Below, in pieces: positions 7,601-14,877 of a DNA stretch of 18,152 nucleotides. The notes under the pieces were generated by a model. That model worked only from the letters and a program-made list of their open reading frames with translations. It was not told the DNA's origin and did not search any database. This stretch comes from Caldithrix sp964532875 (GTDB lineage: Bacteria; Calditrichota; Calditrichia; Calditrichales; Calditrichaceae), in contig CAZHIZ010000060.1 in assembly GCA_964532875.1 (NCBI GenBank), positions 1-18,152 on the forward strand. The letters are read 5' to 3'. Positions within the stretch are counted from its first letter, which is position 1, and each line of letters starts with the position of its first letter. A program made the position numbers and the translations under genes.

Positions 7601-8812
7601 ACGACCGGTCGGGGTGTGCAGGTGCATTTGCCGGGTTTCATGCAGCCTAAAGATTTCGGGCGACTGGCCTTAAGCGGAGCAAACCCGAACGAATCTTTTT
7701 ATTTTGCCGGTCCGATTACCCATCCGCGTCTTCGGGGTAAGGTAACCATCTACGATACGCGCCTGACCTTTCCCTTCCTGAAAATCAATCGACCGCCTTC
7801 GGAAAAACCGGATGTGGTAGTGGAATTTTTACAGAATATCGATTGGGATTTGTGGGTTACCGCCGGGGAAGATGTGGTGTACTACCGGAATATTCCGGCC
7901 TACATCGACAACGTAAATACCGAATTATTTGTGGATGAATCCAGTCCCGGCTTGCATTTGCGCGGAATTTTAAATAACAAAACATTTCGCGTGAGCGGCA
8001 AGTTAAGTTCATCGCGCGGACGGCTGGAATATCTGGATCAAACATTTCGCGTGGATTATTTTCAGGCCGAGTTTACCGAATCCAGCCCCTATCCCTTTAT
8101 TTCCGGACAGGCCTGGACTACCATTCGGGACAGCATCGGTGCCGTGCCCAAAACCATTTATTTGAAACTGTACGCAGTCGATCCCGAAACGCATCAGGAA
8201 AAGCAGCAGGGAAGTCTGGAGAATTTTAAATTTAAATTGGTCTCGGCCGATCCGCAAATCGGCGAAGATCAGGAGCAAGTTCTTTCGTATTTAGGCTTTT
8301 CCGTGGGGAATTTGCGGGAAAAGGCTACCAGTGTGGGCGGGGCCGTGACGGACAAATATATTTTCCGGCCACTCTTCCGTCCCATCGAACGGGCCATCGA
8401 GCGAAATCTGGGTATTGATTTTGTGCGAATAAATTCCAATATTGCCAAGAATCTGTTTTACACCAGCATCGGATACGGAGGACGAAATTTCGGAAGGAAT
8501 CAACCGCTTATTAATCCTTTTAATACGTCGATGCCCTATTTGTTTTTAATGTCCAGTTCGGAAGTGACTTTGGGGAAATATTTGACGCAGAATTTATATT
8601 TAACCTACACGGGGCAATTGGTTTCGGTTTATGATAAAACAAAGCCCACGTTCGATATGAATCATTCTTTTGGAATCGAATATCGATTTTTAAGAAACAT
8701 TTTGCTCGAAATTGAGTATGATCGGGAATTAATGGGATATTACAAAATTCCCAATCAAAAACAATATTTGGAAGATATCAAAATCAGATTACGACATTCA
8801 TTTACTTTTTAA
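4655..8812 (+). CDS. tamB: Translocation and assembly module protein TamB (AsmA-like/DUF490)
   Basis: 1385 residues from ATG 4655, chosen because it places the single hydrophobic anchor (IILIASLFISFVGIFVVALPLLL, residues 4-26) at the N-terminus. TamB is a long inner-membrane-anchored periplasmic beta-groove protein that works with an Omp85 protein in outer-membrane protein insertion; relatives are also proposed to move phospholipids to the outer membrane. The middle is repetitive beta structure with many short strands of alternating hydrophobic and polar residues and repeated phrases such as 'xxLxLxGxLxxxxxxL', typical of AsmA-like/TamB proteins. The last 400 or so residues resemble the conserved TamB domain (RVSGKLSSSRGRLEYLDQTF, then DYFQAEF), and the chain ends in an outer-membrane-type beta strand, RLRHSFTF. 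bamA follows at once, with its ribosome site overlapping the tamB end, so the two are co-transcribed. No tamA is seen; BamA is the likely partner. Confidence 0.9.
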   Translation: MKKIILIASLFISFVGIFVVALPLLLNLTGLSQPVKRYLLASAEKKLPYSINLADFKIGLGTLRFNRVALTSDNQHYRITINSIRLGYRLTSLILHPRKPLHALESITLVQPRLVIRKNGSTSQKKATGAIWSTLQTLVNQLNRENNVRMIRVENGRVYLRRSPTDSLLLVRRLNGILKSDRKDIIEMGADGSFLSRRNDRINLSGRLDLQTKKMRLLCRLVNYDVEKSFVSDFIPDVQKLQGLISGWLLFENSHFDADSLQINGELRFKDFALEYQHRPVESLNFKTVISNNRLIVDSLQARIAQSDVKAKLWVDDIFAPRIQAQIRFSDLNPGTLIDPGQTHWYTQSALDGRLTVQIEPKPWRGKLELQDGRWKFKSGKTLKNVRFKLKFAPEGVHLNDAFARIGAENLLKAQGLYQSNSGRLSVRLHAEHFTAHHVIFDRLSEKMHALDLRFNSNLKTGKIAGNWQYYLTAPSDTILNVSGNLIGDNQHLRIASLHSSVPGFNASLRINDYLHNPTIAEGYIKNFPFQEFTSAELITPLLKRLRSNFQINGPLNRLQLHIALTDYRNPKNQMAFVATLSNLFSGHRVLNGLIRLKNITGNSKMEFGDDYFRGDFHFGNQIKGNLKVDFSREQYLSGAIRFNHFNIVQAFSDTVIANNFHFLGNLNGSIQLRGDINDPMLSMDLKGDRFVFNDVGYYQAGIQLFADKDSVNVDSLYISINNLPVIQGKGKINFRTKKVSAFFSGQNVDTEQLLATIMPGRLHLTGQADYTLGIRGRLLQPVWDLNLNIEDGLLDRLEFDHLFVHMKNDYKDGGSLLHAENQLLKIDRLEIIRNNHFHLSGLGEVPLYSTGPIDLFLNFDGDLFELIPLYQPFFKKGVSNVNLHVALGGTPERIRLSSGFLAISHGALWLKNVAPHIENINGVIEKKSGTNRVNFINLMASTGGETLTINTVRHVKLPDGEILKPWYFKGLDLDFGVLKLETTGRGVQVHLPGFMQPKDFGRLALSGANPNESFYFAGPITHPRLRGKVTIYDTRLTFPFLKINRPPSEKPDVVVEFLQNIDWDLWVTAGEDVVYYRNIPAYIDNVNTELFVDESSPGLHLRGILNNKTFRVSGKLSSSRGRLEYLDQTFRVDYFQAEFTESSPYPFISGQAWTTIRDSIGAVPKTIYLKLYAVDPETHQEKQQGSLENFKFKLVSADPQIGEDQEQVLSYLGFSVGNLREKATSVGGAVTDKYIFRPLFRPIERAIERNLGIDFVRINSNIAKNLFYTSIGYGGRNFGRNQPLINPFNTSMPYLFLMSSSEVTLGKYLTQNLYLTYTGQLVSVYDKTKPTFDMNHSFGIEYRFLRNILLEIEYDRELMGYYKIPNQKQYLEDIKIRLRHSFTF

Positions 8813-8825
8813 GATGGAGGTGACT

Positions 8826-11153
8826 GTGCAGAGAACCATTGGTTTCCTGTTGTTGGTTTTACTATCTGGAACTTTTCTTTTTGCTCAAACACAAAAAGTC
8901 GAAATTAATTCGCTTAAAATTGAAGGCAATCAAAGTGCGGACGCCAGTATGATTCGCCTGAATTCCGGTTTACGCGCCGGAATGAAAATTAACGGCGAAG
9001 ACATTCAAAAAGCCGTCCAAAATCTTTGGGCACTTAATATATTTTCCGATATTAAAGTTTATGTCACCAACCAAACCATCAAAGGCCTGGATTTACTGAT
9101 TCGGGTGAAGGAATATCCGCGTTTAAAGGATGTCATCATCAAAGGCAACGATGCGCTTTCCAAAAAGGATGTGGAAGAAGAGCTGAATACCTACCGCAGC
9201 ATGGTGGTTTCGGACTACAAATTGTTTAACATGCGCGAGAAATTGCTCAAGAAATACCATGATAAAGGGTATTTGCTGGCCGAAGTAAAGATTGATACCG
9301 TGGCTGCCGGAAAGCACTATGTGAATTTAGTGGTCAATATTGACGAAGGAAAAGAAGTTCAGGTCAAAAAGATTCGCTTTCATGGCAACAAACATTTTAG
9401 CGATAGCAAGCTTAAAGGTGCCATGAAAGAAATCAAGGAAGATCGCTGGTGGCGTAGTGCGGATTTCGATCCGAAAAAATTTGAAGACGATAAAAAGAAA
9501 ATTATCGCCTTTTACAAAAACCACGGTTTCCGCGATGCTGAAATCGTTAAAGATTCCATTTCCTACAGTCCGGACAAATCGGATTTGTACATCGATATTT
9601 GGATCAACGAAGGGCATAAATATTATTTCGGTGATATTACCTTCGAAGGAAATACGATTTTCAGTGCGGAAGAACTGAAGGCCGCTTTGGATATTGACAA
9701 GGGCGATGTGTACGATCAAAAGAAATATGACGAAGGTGTTCGGGATCGTCTGCAAAAAATGTACTACAATCAGGGCTATCTTTTTGCCAATATTCAGCCG
9801 CGGGAAATTCCGGTTGGTGCCGACACCCTGAATATCCATTTTAAAATCATCGAAGGGAATGTGGTACGCATTAAACAGATTATTGTGGAAGGCAACACCA
9901 AAACAAATGAAAAAGTGATTCGGCGCGAATTTAAAATTCATCCGGGCGATGTATTCAATAGCAGTAAGCTGGAGCGATCCATTCGTGATATCACCATTTT
10001 AAACTACTTTGCCTACGCCAATCCGGATGTAAAACTCATTCCCAATGATGATCGTTTTGTTAATCTTTTGGTTAAGGTCAAGGAAAAATCCACGGATATG
10101 GCCAATATGTCTGCCGGTTACAGTCAAAGGGACGGTTTGATCGGAAGCATCGGTTTGACCTTCAATAATTTTTCCCTGGCGCATCCTTTTTCCGGTGGTG
10201 ATGGGCAGCGTTTGGTCTTCGACTGGCAGTTCGGGAGCATTTATCGTTCCATTTCATTGAGTTTTACGGAACCCTGGATGTTCAATACACCGACTCTTGG
10301 CGGTTTTTCCCTGTTCGATACGCGGCGCGGCGGCGGGTACTATCCCTGGGATCAAAAAGATCGCGGTGCTTCGGTGCGCATCGGCCGGCGCTTTTACTGG
10401 CCCGATAATTATTTCCGCGGCGACTGGATTTTCAGGTATGCCCTTTCAGAAATCTCCAACATCCGCGACCCTGAATTGGCGGCCAGTTATCGTTCTTATT
10501 TCGGCGAAACCGGACAAACCAAACAAATCAGTTTAACGCAAATCATCACGCGCGACAGTCGCAATAATCCGGAATTTCCTACGCACGGTTCGGTCAATTC
10601 TTTAACAACCGAACTTTCCGGCGGACCTTTGGGCGGTGATCAGGACTTTTTCAAGACTTCGGTCATTTCTGAGTGGTACTTGCCTTTACCGTTCGGATTG
10701 GTGCTGTACAGCCATAATAAATACGCCTTCTTATTGCCTTTGCAAAAACGAACCCGCATTTTGTACGGTGAGTACTTTTATTTGGGTGGTAGCGGATTGG
10801 GCTTCTCCGAGCAGTTGCGTGGTTACGACGACGGCCAGGTAGGACCGTTAACACGGGCCGGAAGCCCTATGGGCGGCAAAGCAATGGTGCGCAACACCCT
10901 TGAATTACGTTTCCCCATTTCACCGAATCCTACCATTTTCGGCTTGTTTTTTGCCGAAGCCGGTAATGCCTGGCGTGATCTGGATGAAGTAAATCCCTTT
11001 AATTTGCGGCGTTCGGTCGGCTTTGGTGTGCGCTTATTCATGCCCATGGTGGGAATCATCGGCATCGACTTCGGTTACGGATTCGACTATTACAACGAAT
11101 ACGGACAACGTCACGGAAAGTGGAAGGTGCATTTTCAATTCGGGCGCTTTTAG
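8826..11153 (+). CDS. bamA: Outer-membrane protein assembly factor BamA (Omp85)
   Basis: BamA folds and inserts beta-barrel proteins into the outer membrane. I place the start at GTG 8826 because GGAGG (8816-8820) lies 5 bases before it; ATG 8814, one base after the tamB stop, would add four residues but has no ribosome site. Seen, in 775-residue numbering: signal peptide (1 to about 21, ending LFAQ); five POTRA domains (about 23-97, 98-175, 176-263, 264-344, 345-421), each with the characteristic GN turn (for example IEGNQSA, IKGNDAL, FHGNKHF, FEGNTIF, VEGNTKT); and a 16-strand barrel (about 422-775) with the loop-6 motif LRGY in FSEQLRGYDDGQVGP and a terminal Phe. Length and five POTRAs match the classical protein. 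It is between tamB and skp, which fits outer-membrane biogenesis. Confidence 0.97.
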   Translation: MQRTIGFLLLVLLSGTFLFAQTQKVEINSLKIEGNQSADASMIRLNSGLRAGMKINGEDIQKAVQNLWALNIFSDIKVYVTNQTIKGLDLLIRVKEYPRLKDVIIKGNDALSKKDVEEELNTYRSMVVSDYKLFNMREKLLKKYHDKGYLLAEVKIDTVAAGKHYVNLVVNIDEGKEVQVKKIRFHGNKHFSDSKLKGAMKEIKEDRWWRSADFDPKKFEDDKKKIIAFYKNHGFRDAEIVKDSISYSPDKSDLYIDIWINEGHKYYFGDITFEGNTIFSAEELKAALDIDKGDVYDQKKYDEGVRDRLQKMYYNQGYLFANIQPREIPVGADTLNIHFKIIEGNVVRIKQIIVEGNTKTNEKVIRREFKIHPGDVFNSSKLERSIRDITILNYFAYANPDVKLIPNDDRFVNLLVKVKEKSTDMANMSAGYSQRDGLIGSIGLTFNNFSLAHPFSGGDGQRLVFDWQFGSIYRSISLSFTEPWMFNTPTLGGFSLFDTRRGGGYYPWDQKDRGASVRIGRRFYWPDNYFRGDWIFRYALSEISNIRDPELAASYRSYFGETGQTKQISLTQIITRDSRNNPEFPTHGSVNSLTTELSGGPLGGDQDFFKTSVISEWYLPLPFGLVLYSHNKYAFLLPLQKRTRILYGEYFYLGGSGLGFSEQLRGYDDGQVGPLTRAGSPMGGKAMVRNTLELRFPISPNPTIFGLFFAEAGNAWRDLDEVNPFNLRRSVGFGVRLFMPMVGIIGIDFGYGFDYYNEYGQRHGKWKVHFQFGRF

Positions 11154-11161
11154 GTTCGATT

Positions 11162-11189
11162 TGGACAATTCTATTCTTTTTTATATATT
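11162..11189 (+). promoter_or_regulatory. Candidate sigma-70 promoter before skp
   Basis: TGGACA (11162-11167, one mismatch to TTGACA), 16 bases, TATATT (11184-11189, one mismatch to TATAAT). It lies in the 95-base AT-rich space between bamA and skp, the only gap of that size inside the envelope block, and would give skp and the lipid A genes their own start. Confidence 0.45.
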
Positions 11190-11248
11190 CAATGATTTAT
11201 TAATTGAAATTTAGTGAAAACGTATTAAACATTTTTAGGAGGTAAGAC

Positions 11249-11791
11249 GTGAGAACTTACGTATCTTTTTTCGCCCTGTTATTAGTCGGATTATTTATTT
11301 TACCGGCTCGCGCTCAGAAATTCGCCTATGTGGAATCGCAGCGTATTCTGAACGAATATCAGGAATATGTGGATGCCCAGAAGCAGTTGGAAGATTTGCG
11401 CAATAAATACGATGCCGAATATCAAAAAATGGTGAAGGAATACAACGATTTATTGCAGGAAATCGATTCGCAAAGTCTGTTGCTCAGCCCGGAAAAGAAA
11501 CAACAAAAGATGCAGGAAGCACAAGACAAAGCACTGGCCATTGAAAAATACAAATATGAAAAATTAGGCCCACAAGGTGAATTCTACAAAAAGAGCATGG
11601 AATTAACCAAACCGATTATCGATAAGATTAACAAATTGATTGCCCAGATCGGTGAAAAAGACGGCTACGATTTTATTTTCGACGCTTCCTCGGGTTCTCT
11701 CGTTTACGCTAAACCGAAATACGATATAACGGACCGCGTCCTTGAAGAATTGAATAAAGGATTGCCCTCTTCTAAAAAAAGTAAAAAATAA
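11249..11791 (+). CDS. skp: Periplasmic chaperone Skp/OmpH
   Basis: 180 residues starting at GTG 11249 with a strong ribosome site (TAGGAGG 11236-11242, six-base spacer). Skp trimers hold unfolded outer-membrane proteins in the periplasm on their way to BamA. Seen: a signal peptide (1-22, ending PARA), the OmpH opening KFAYVESQRILNEY, a long Lys/Glu/Gln-rich helical coiled-coil region (about 40-115) that would form the grasping arms, and the conserved closing part GYDFIFDASSGSLVYAKPKYDIT (about 139-161) with a final LNKG and a basic Ser/Lys tail. The length is near the E. coli protein (161 residues). lpxD starts 12 bases after the stop. The identification rests on the OmpH signature and on the position directly after bamA. 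Confidence 0.93.
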   Translation: MRTYVSFFALLLVGLFILPARAQKFAYVESQRILNEYQEYVDAQKQLEDLRNKYDAEYQKMVKEYNDLLQEIDSQSLLLSPEKKQQKMQEAQDKALAIEKYKYEKLGPQGEFYKKSMELTKPIIDKINKLIAQIGEKDGYDFIFDASSGSLVYAKPKYDITDRVLEELNKGLPSSKKSKK

Positions 11792-11803
11792 TCCGGAACT
11801 AAA

Positions 11804-12657
11804 ATGACGCTTAAAGAAATTGCAGATGCGCTTCATGGTGAATTGCACGGGCCTGCAGACATTGAAATCTCAGGCCCGGGCAAAATAGAAGAGGCCCATC
11901 CCGGGCAAATTACTTTTTTAGCCAACCCCAAATACAAACGGTTTATCGCCACGACTAAGGCCAGTGCCATTGTGGTCGATCAAATATTCCCGGAACTAAA
12001 ATTACCGTATATTTTGGTCTCCAATGCCTATCTGGCCTTCATGCAAGTGCTGCGCATCTTTACGCCCGCGCAACACGATTATCTGAACGGCATTTCGGAA
12101 TTGGCGTTCGTGGATGAGAGTGCGCAATTGGGGGAAAACGTAAAAATCGGTCCGTTTGCTTATCTGGGCCCCAATGTTCNNNNNNNNNNNNNNNNNNNNN
12201 NNNNNNNNNNNNNNNNNNNNNNNNNNNNNNNNNNNNNNNNNNNNNNNNNNNNNNNNNNNNNNNNNNNNNNNNNNNNNNNGGTTCGACCGTTGTGGGGAAG
12301 GGCTGTAAATTTGATAATTTGGTGCAAATTGCCCACAATGTTAAAGTTGGAGCCAATACGGTGATGGCCGCTCAATCCGGTGTGGCCGGAAGTACGGAAA
12401 TCGGTCAAAATGTAACTGTCGGCGGTCAGGTGGGGATTACGGGCCACATTAAAATACACGATCGGGCCATCATCGCCGCCAAAACCGGTGTATCCAAAGA
12501 CGTACCGGAAGGAGCGGTTTTGTTCGGTATTCCCGGACTACCCATTCAAAAGCAAAAACGCATCGAAGCAACCATGCGGCATTTACCGGACATGTTGCAA
12601 CGCATTCGGGCGTTGGAAAAAGAAATTCAGGAATTAAAGGAAAAGTCGGATAAGTGA
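11804..12657 (+). CDS. lpxD: UDP-3-O-acylglucosamine N-acyltransferase LpxD (interrupted by assembly gap)
   Basis: LpxD adds the second hydroxyacyl chain in lipid A synthesis, using hydroxyacyl-ACP. N-terminal part (125 residues before the gap): the uridine-binding domain with GQITFLANPKY and SAIVV, then the first left-handed beta-helix hexapeptides (LGENVKIGPFAYLGPNV). Part after the gap (125 residues): hexapeptides continue with DNLVQIAHNVKVG, which carries the catalytic His of QIAHN, then GVSKDVPEGAVLFGIPGLP and the C-terminal helices (MRHLPDMLQRIRALEKEIQEL). The family is about 340 residues, so roughly 90-95 are missing. The two parts are in different frames as written: an intact gene needs a gap length of 2 modulo 3. 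This is an assembly artefact, not evidence of a frameshift. ATG 11804 follows a weak GGA ribosome site; lpxC/fabZ starts 13 bases after the stop. Confidence 0.93.
12180..12279. other. Assembly gap (100 N) inside lpxD
   Basis: Exactly 100 N, a placeholder. The flanking reading frames do not match across 100 bases, and comparison with the usual LpxD length suggests about 270-300 missing bases in the hexapeptide-repeat region. Confidence 0.97.
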
Positions 12658-12670
12658 TGACGGAGTTCTC

Positions 12671-14083
12671 ATGACTAAAAAGCAACGAACGATTAAGAAG
12701 CCGGTTTCCTTAAAAGGCAGAGGCATTCATACCGGCAATAATACCAAAATTACATTTAAACCGGCACCGGTCAATTACGGCCGACGTTTTGTGCGGGTTG
12801 ATCTCGAAGAAAAGCCGGAAATTCCGGCTCTGGTCGAATATGTGGTCATGGACGATTCGATCGATAGCAGTCGCGGTACCACTTTACGTAAAGATGATGT
12901 GGAGATTCATACCGTAGAGCATGTGCTGGCCGCTTTGGTCGGTCTGGAAATCGACAATGTGATTATCGAATTGAATGCCAACGAACCGCCCATTGTAGAC
13001 GGATCGGCCATGCCGTTTGTGAATAAACTTTTGGAAGCGGAGATTGTCGAACAGGACGCCGATAAGGAATATTTGGTCATCGAAGAACCGGTCAATTACA
13101 AGAATGAACGTCGTGGCGTGGAATTTGTTGCCTTGCCCACAGATGAGTATCGGATTACGTTAATGATCGACTACAAAAACCCGGCATTGGGCAGCCAGCA
13201 CACCGGCTTGTTTTCGTTGGAACATGAATTCATTACCGAATTTGCTCCGGCGCGTACATTTGCTTTTTTACATGAAATCGAAGCCCTGGCCGAACAGGGC
13301 TTAATCAAAGGCGGCGATCTGGATTCGGCTGTTGTTATTGTGGATCGTGTTCTGGACGATGCCGAGATCGAACGTCTGAAAAAGAAATTCGGCATTGCTC
13401 AGGACGTGGAATTGGGCAAAAGCGGCATTTTGAACGACAAAGCCCTGCGCTTTCCCAACGAACCGGCCCGGCACAAACTTTTGGACATGTTAGGCGATTT
13501 GGCTTTAGTCGGGGTTAATATTAAATCGCAAATTTTAGCTGCGCGCCCGGGACATCAAAGCAATATCGAGTTTGCTAAAATTCTGCGCAATATTTACAAA
13601 AAACAACGTTTAACGCGTAAATATCAGGATATCAGCAGCAAAGGCGTGGTATTCGATATTAACGCTATTAAGAAAATTTTGCCTCACCGCTATCCTTTCC
13701 TTTTAGTCGATGCCATTATTGAATTGGAACCGGAAAAACGTGCCGTGGGCATTAAAAACGTGACCCACAACGAGCCCTTTTTTCAGGGACATTTCCCGCA
13801 AAAGCCCGTAATGCCCGGTGTGTTAATCGTGGAATCCATGGCGCAGGTGGGCGGAATTTTGCTTTTGAATGAACAGGCCGAGGTGGAAAACAAATTGGTC
13901 TATTTTATGGGGATCGATAAAGTTCGTTTTCGAAAAGTGGTGCAACCCGGCGATCAGTTAGTCATGGAATTGGAGATGCTGCGCAATCGACGAACAACGT
14001 TTAAAATGGCCGGTAAAGCTTACGTGAAAGGCGAATTGGTTTGTGAAGCCGAAATGATGGCCGCGGTGGTGGATAATTATTAA
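12671..14083 (+). CDS. lpxC/fabZ: Fused LpxC deacetylase and FabZ dehydratase
   Basis: 470 residues joining two enzymes. Residues 1 to about 313 are LpxC, the zinc UDP-3-O-acyl-GlcNAc deacetylase, the first committed lipid A step: E83-H84 in HTVEH, H268 and D272 in RHKLLDMLGDLAL (zinc ligands H84, H268, D272), and H295 in PGHQSN as the general acid. Residues about 325-470 are FabZ, the hot-dog-fold 3-hydroxyacyl-ACP dehydratase of fatty acid synthesis: LPHRYPFLLVD, the catalytic His H374 in GHFP and E388 in VESMAQ. All key residues are present on both halves. Joined lpxC-fabZ genes are known in Bacteroidota and related phyla and place two enzymes that compete for the hydroxyacyl pool on one chain. 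GGAG (12662-12665) precedes ATG 12671. lpxA follows 11 bases after the stop. Confidence 0.97.
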   Translation: MTKKQRTIKKPVSLKGRGIHTGNNTKITFKPAPVNYGRRFVRVDLEEKPEIPALVEYVVMDDSIDSSRGTTLRKDDVEIHTVEHVLAALVGLEIDNVIIELNANEPPIVDGSAMPFVNKLLEAEIVEQDADKEYLVIEEPVNYKNERRGVEFVALPTDEYRITLMIDYKNPALGSQHTGLFSLEHEFITEFAPARTFAFLHEIEALAEQGLIKGGDLDSAVVIVDRVLDDAEIERLKKKFGIAQDVELGKSGILNDKALRFPNEPARHKLLDMLGDLALVGVNIKSQILAARPGHQSNIEFAKILRNIYKKQRLTRKYQDISSKGVVFDINAIKKILPHRYPFLLVDAIIELEPEKRAVGIKNVTHNEPFFQGHFPQKPVMPGVLIVESMAQVGGILLLNEQAEVENKLVYFMGIDKVRFRKVVQPGDQLVMELEMLRNRRTTFKMAGKAYVKGELVCEAEMMAAVVDNY

Positions 14084-14094
14084 GGAGAGCTAAT

Positions 14095-14877
14095 TTGGTC
14101 CAAATACATCCCTCAGCAATCGTGCATCCGAAGGCGAAATTGGGAACGAATGTGGTCGTAGCCCCGCATGCTATTATTGAAGAAGAAACGGAGATCGGTG
14201 ACGGATCGGTGATTGGGCCGCATGCCATTATTGCCGCCGGTTCCACCCTGGGTAAAAATTGTAAAATCAGCGCCGGCGCCGTTATCGGTACCGAACCGCA
14301 AGATTTAAAATTTGGTCAGGAAAAAACATTTGTTTCCATCGGCGACAACACCACCGTGCGTGAATACGCCACCGTCAATCGCGGTACGTTGCATAGCTAT
14401 TACACGCGCGTCGGCAAAAATTGCCTGCTCATGGCCTATTCGCATGTGGCCCACGATTGTCAAATCGGTGACAACGTGGTTATTGCCAATTCGGTGAACA
14501 TGGCGGGACACGTTATCATCGGTAATTACGTGGGTATCGGGGGATTGACCGCCATTCACCAATTTGTGCACATTGGTCCCCATGCTTTTATCGGCGGGGG
14601 CTTACGTGTTTCTCAGGACATTCCGCCCTATGTGCTGGCGGCCGGCGAGCCCTTGCGTTATGCCGGGCTTAACGTTGTCGGGCTGCGCAGACGCGGTTTT
14701 ACCAAGGAACAGCTCGATTTAATCAAAAAGGCGTACAATGTGCTTTATCGTGAAAATTTGACTTTGAAAAAGGCCATTCAGAAAATCGAAGACACTTTCG
14801 AACACACATCCGAAATCGAAATTATTCTTCAATTTTTAAAGGGCAGTGAACGTGGCATCATTCGGCCGGAAAAATAA
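14095..14877 (+). CDS. lpxA: UDP-GlcNAc acyltransferase LpxA
   Basis: First enzyme of lipid A synthesis: transfers a hydroxyacyl chain from ACP to the 3-OH of UDP-GlcNAc in the cytosol, as a trimer. 260 residues, against 262 in E. coli. The start is TTG 14095, backed by AGGAGA (14083-14088) at a good distance and by the family opening IHPSAIVHP right after it; no ATG is nearby. Left-handed beta-helix hexapeptides fill the first 190 or so residues, with the external-loop motif GTEPQDLKF (65-73), the catalytic His H120 in SHVAHDCQIG, and GLRRRGFTKEQ starting the helical C-terminal domain. The last 32 bases overlap the next gene. lpxB, often next in Proteobacteria, is absent from this window. 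Confidence 0.97.
   Translation: MVQIHPSAIVHPKAKLGTNVVVAPHAIIEEETEIGDGSVIGPHAIIAAGSTLGKNCKISAGAVIGTEPQDLKFGQEKTFVSIGDNTTVREYATVNRGTLHSYYTRVGKNCLLMAYSHVAHDCQIGDNVVIANSVNMAGHVIIGNYVGIGGLTAIHQFVHIGPHAFIGGGLRVSQDIPPYVLAAGEPLRYAGLNVVGLRRRGFTKEQLDLIKKAYNVLYRENLTLKKAIQKIEDTFEHTSEIEIILQFLKGSERGIIRPEK

Noticed and set aside
9327..9941. Long antisense open frame of about 200 residues inside bamA
   Set aside because: It overlaps the POTRA-coding region, its composition reads like a complement of a real gene, and there is no promoter or ribosome site for it.
12292..12657. Separate small hexapeptide-repeat gene starting at GTG 12292
   Set aside because: It is the C-terminal part of lpxD after the assembly gap; the frame is open through the first bases after the gap, and no ribosome site supports an internal start.
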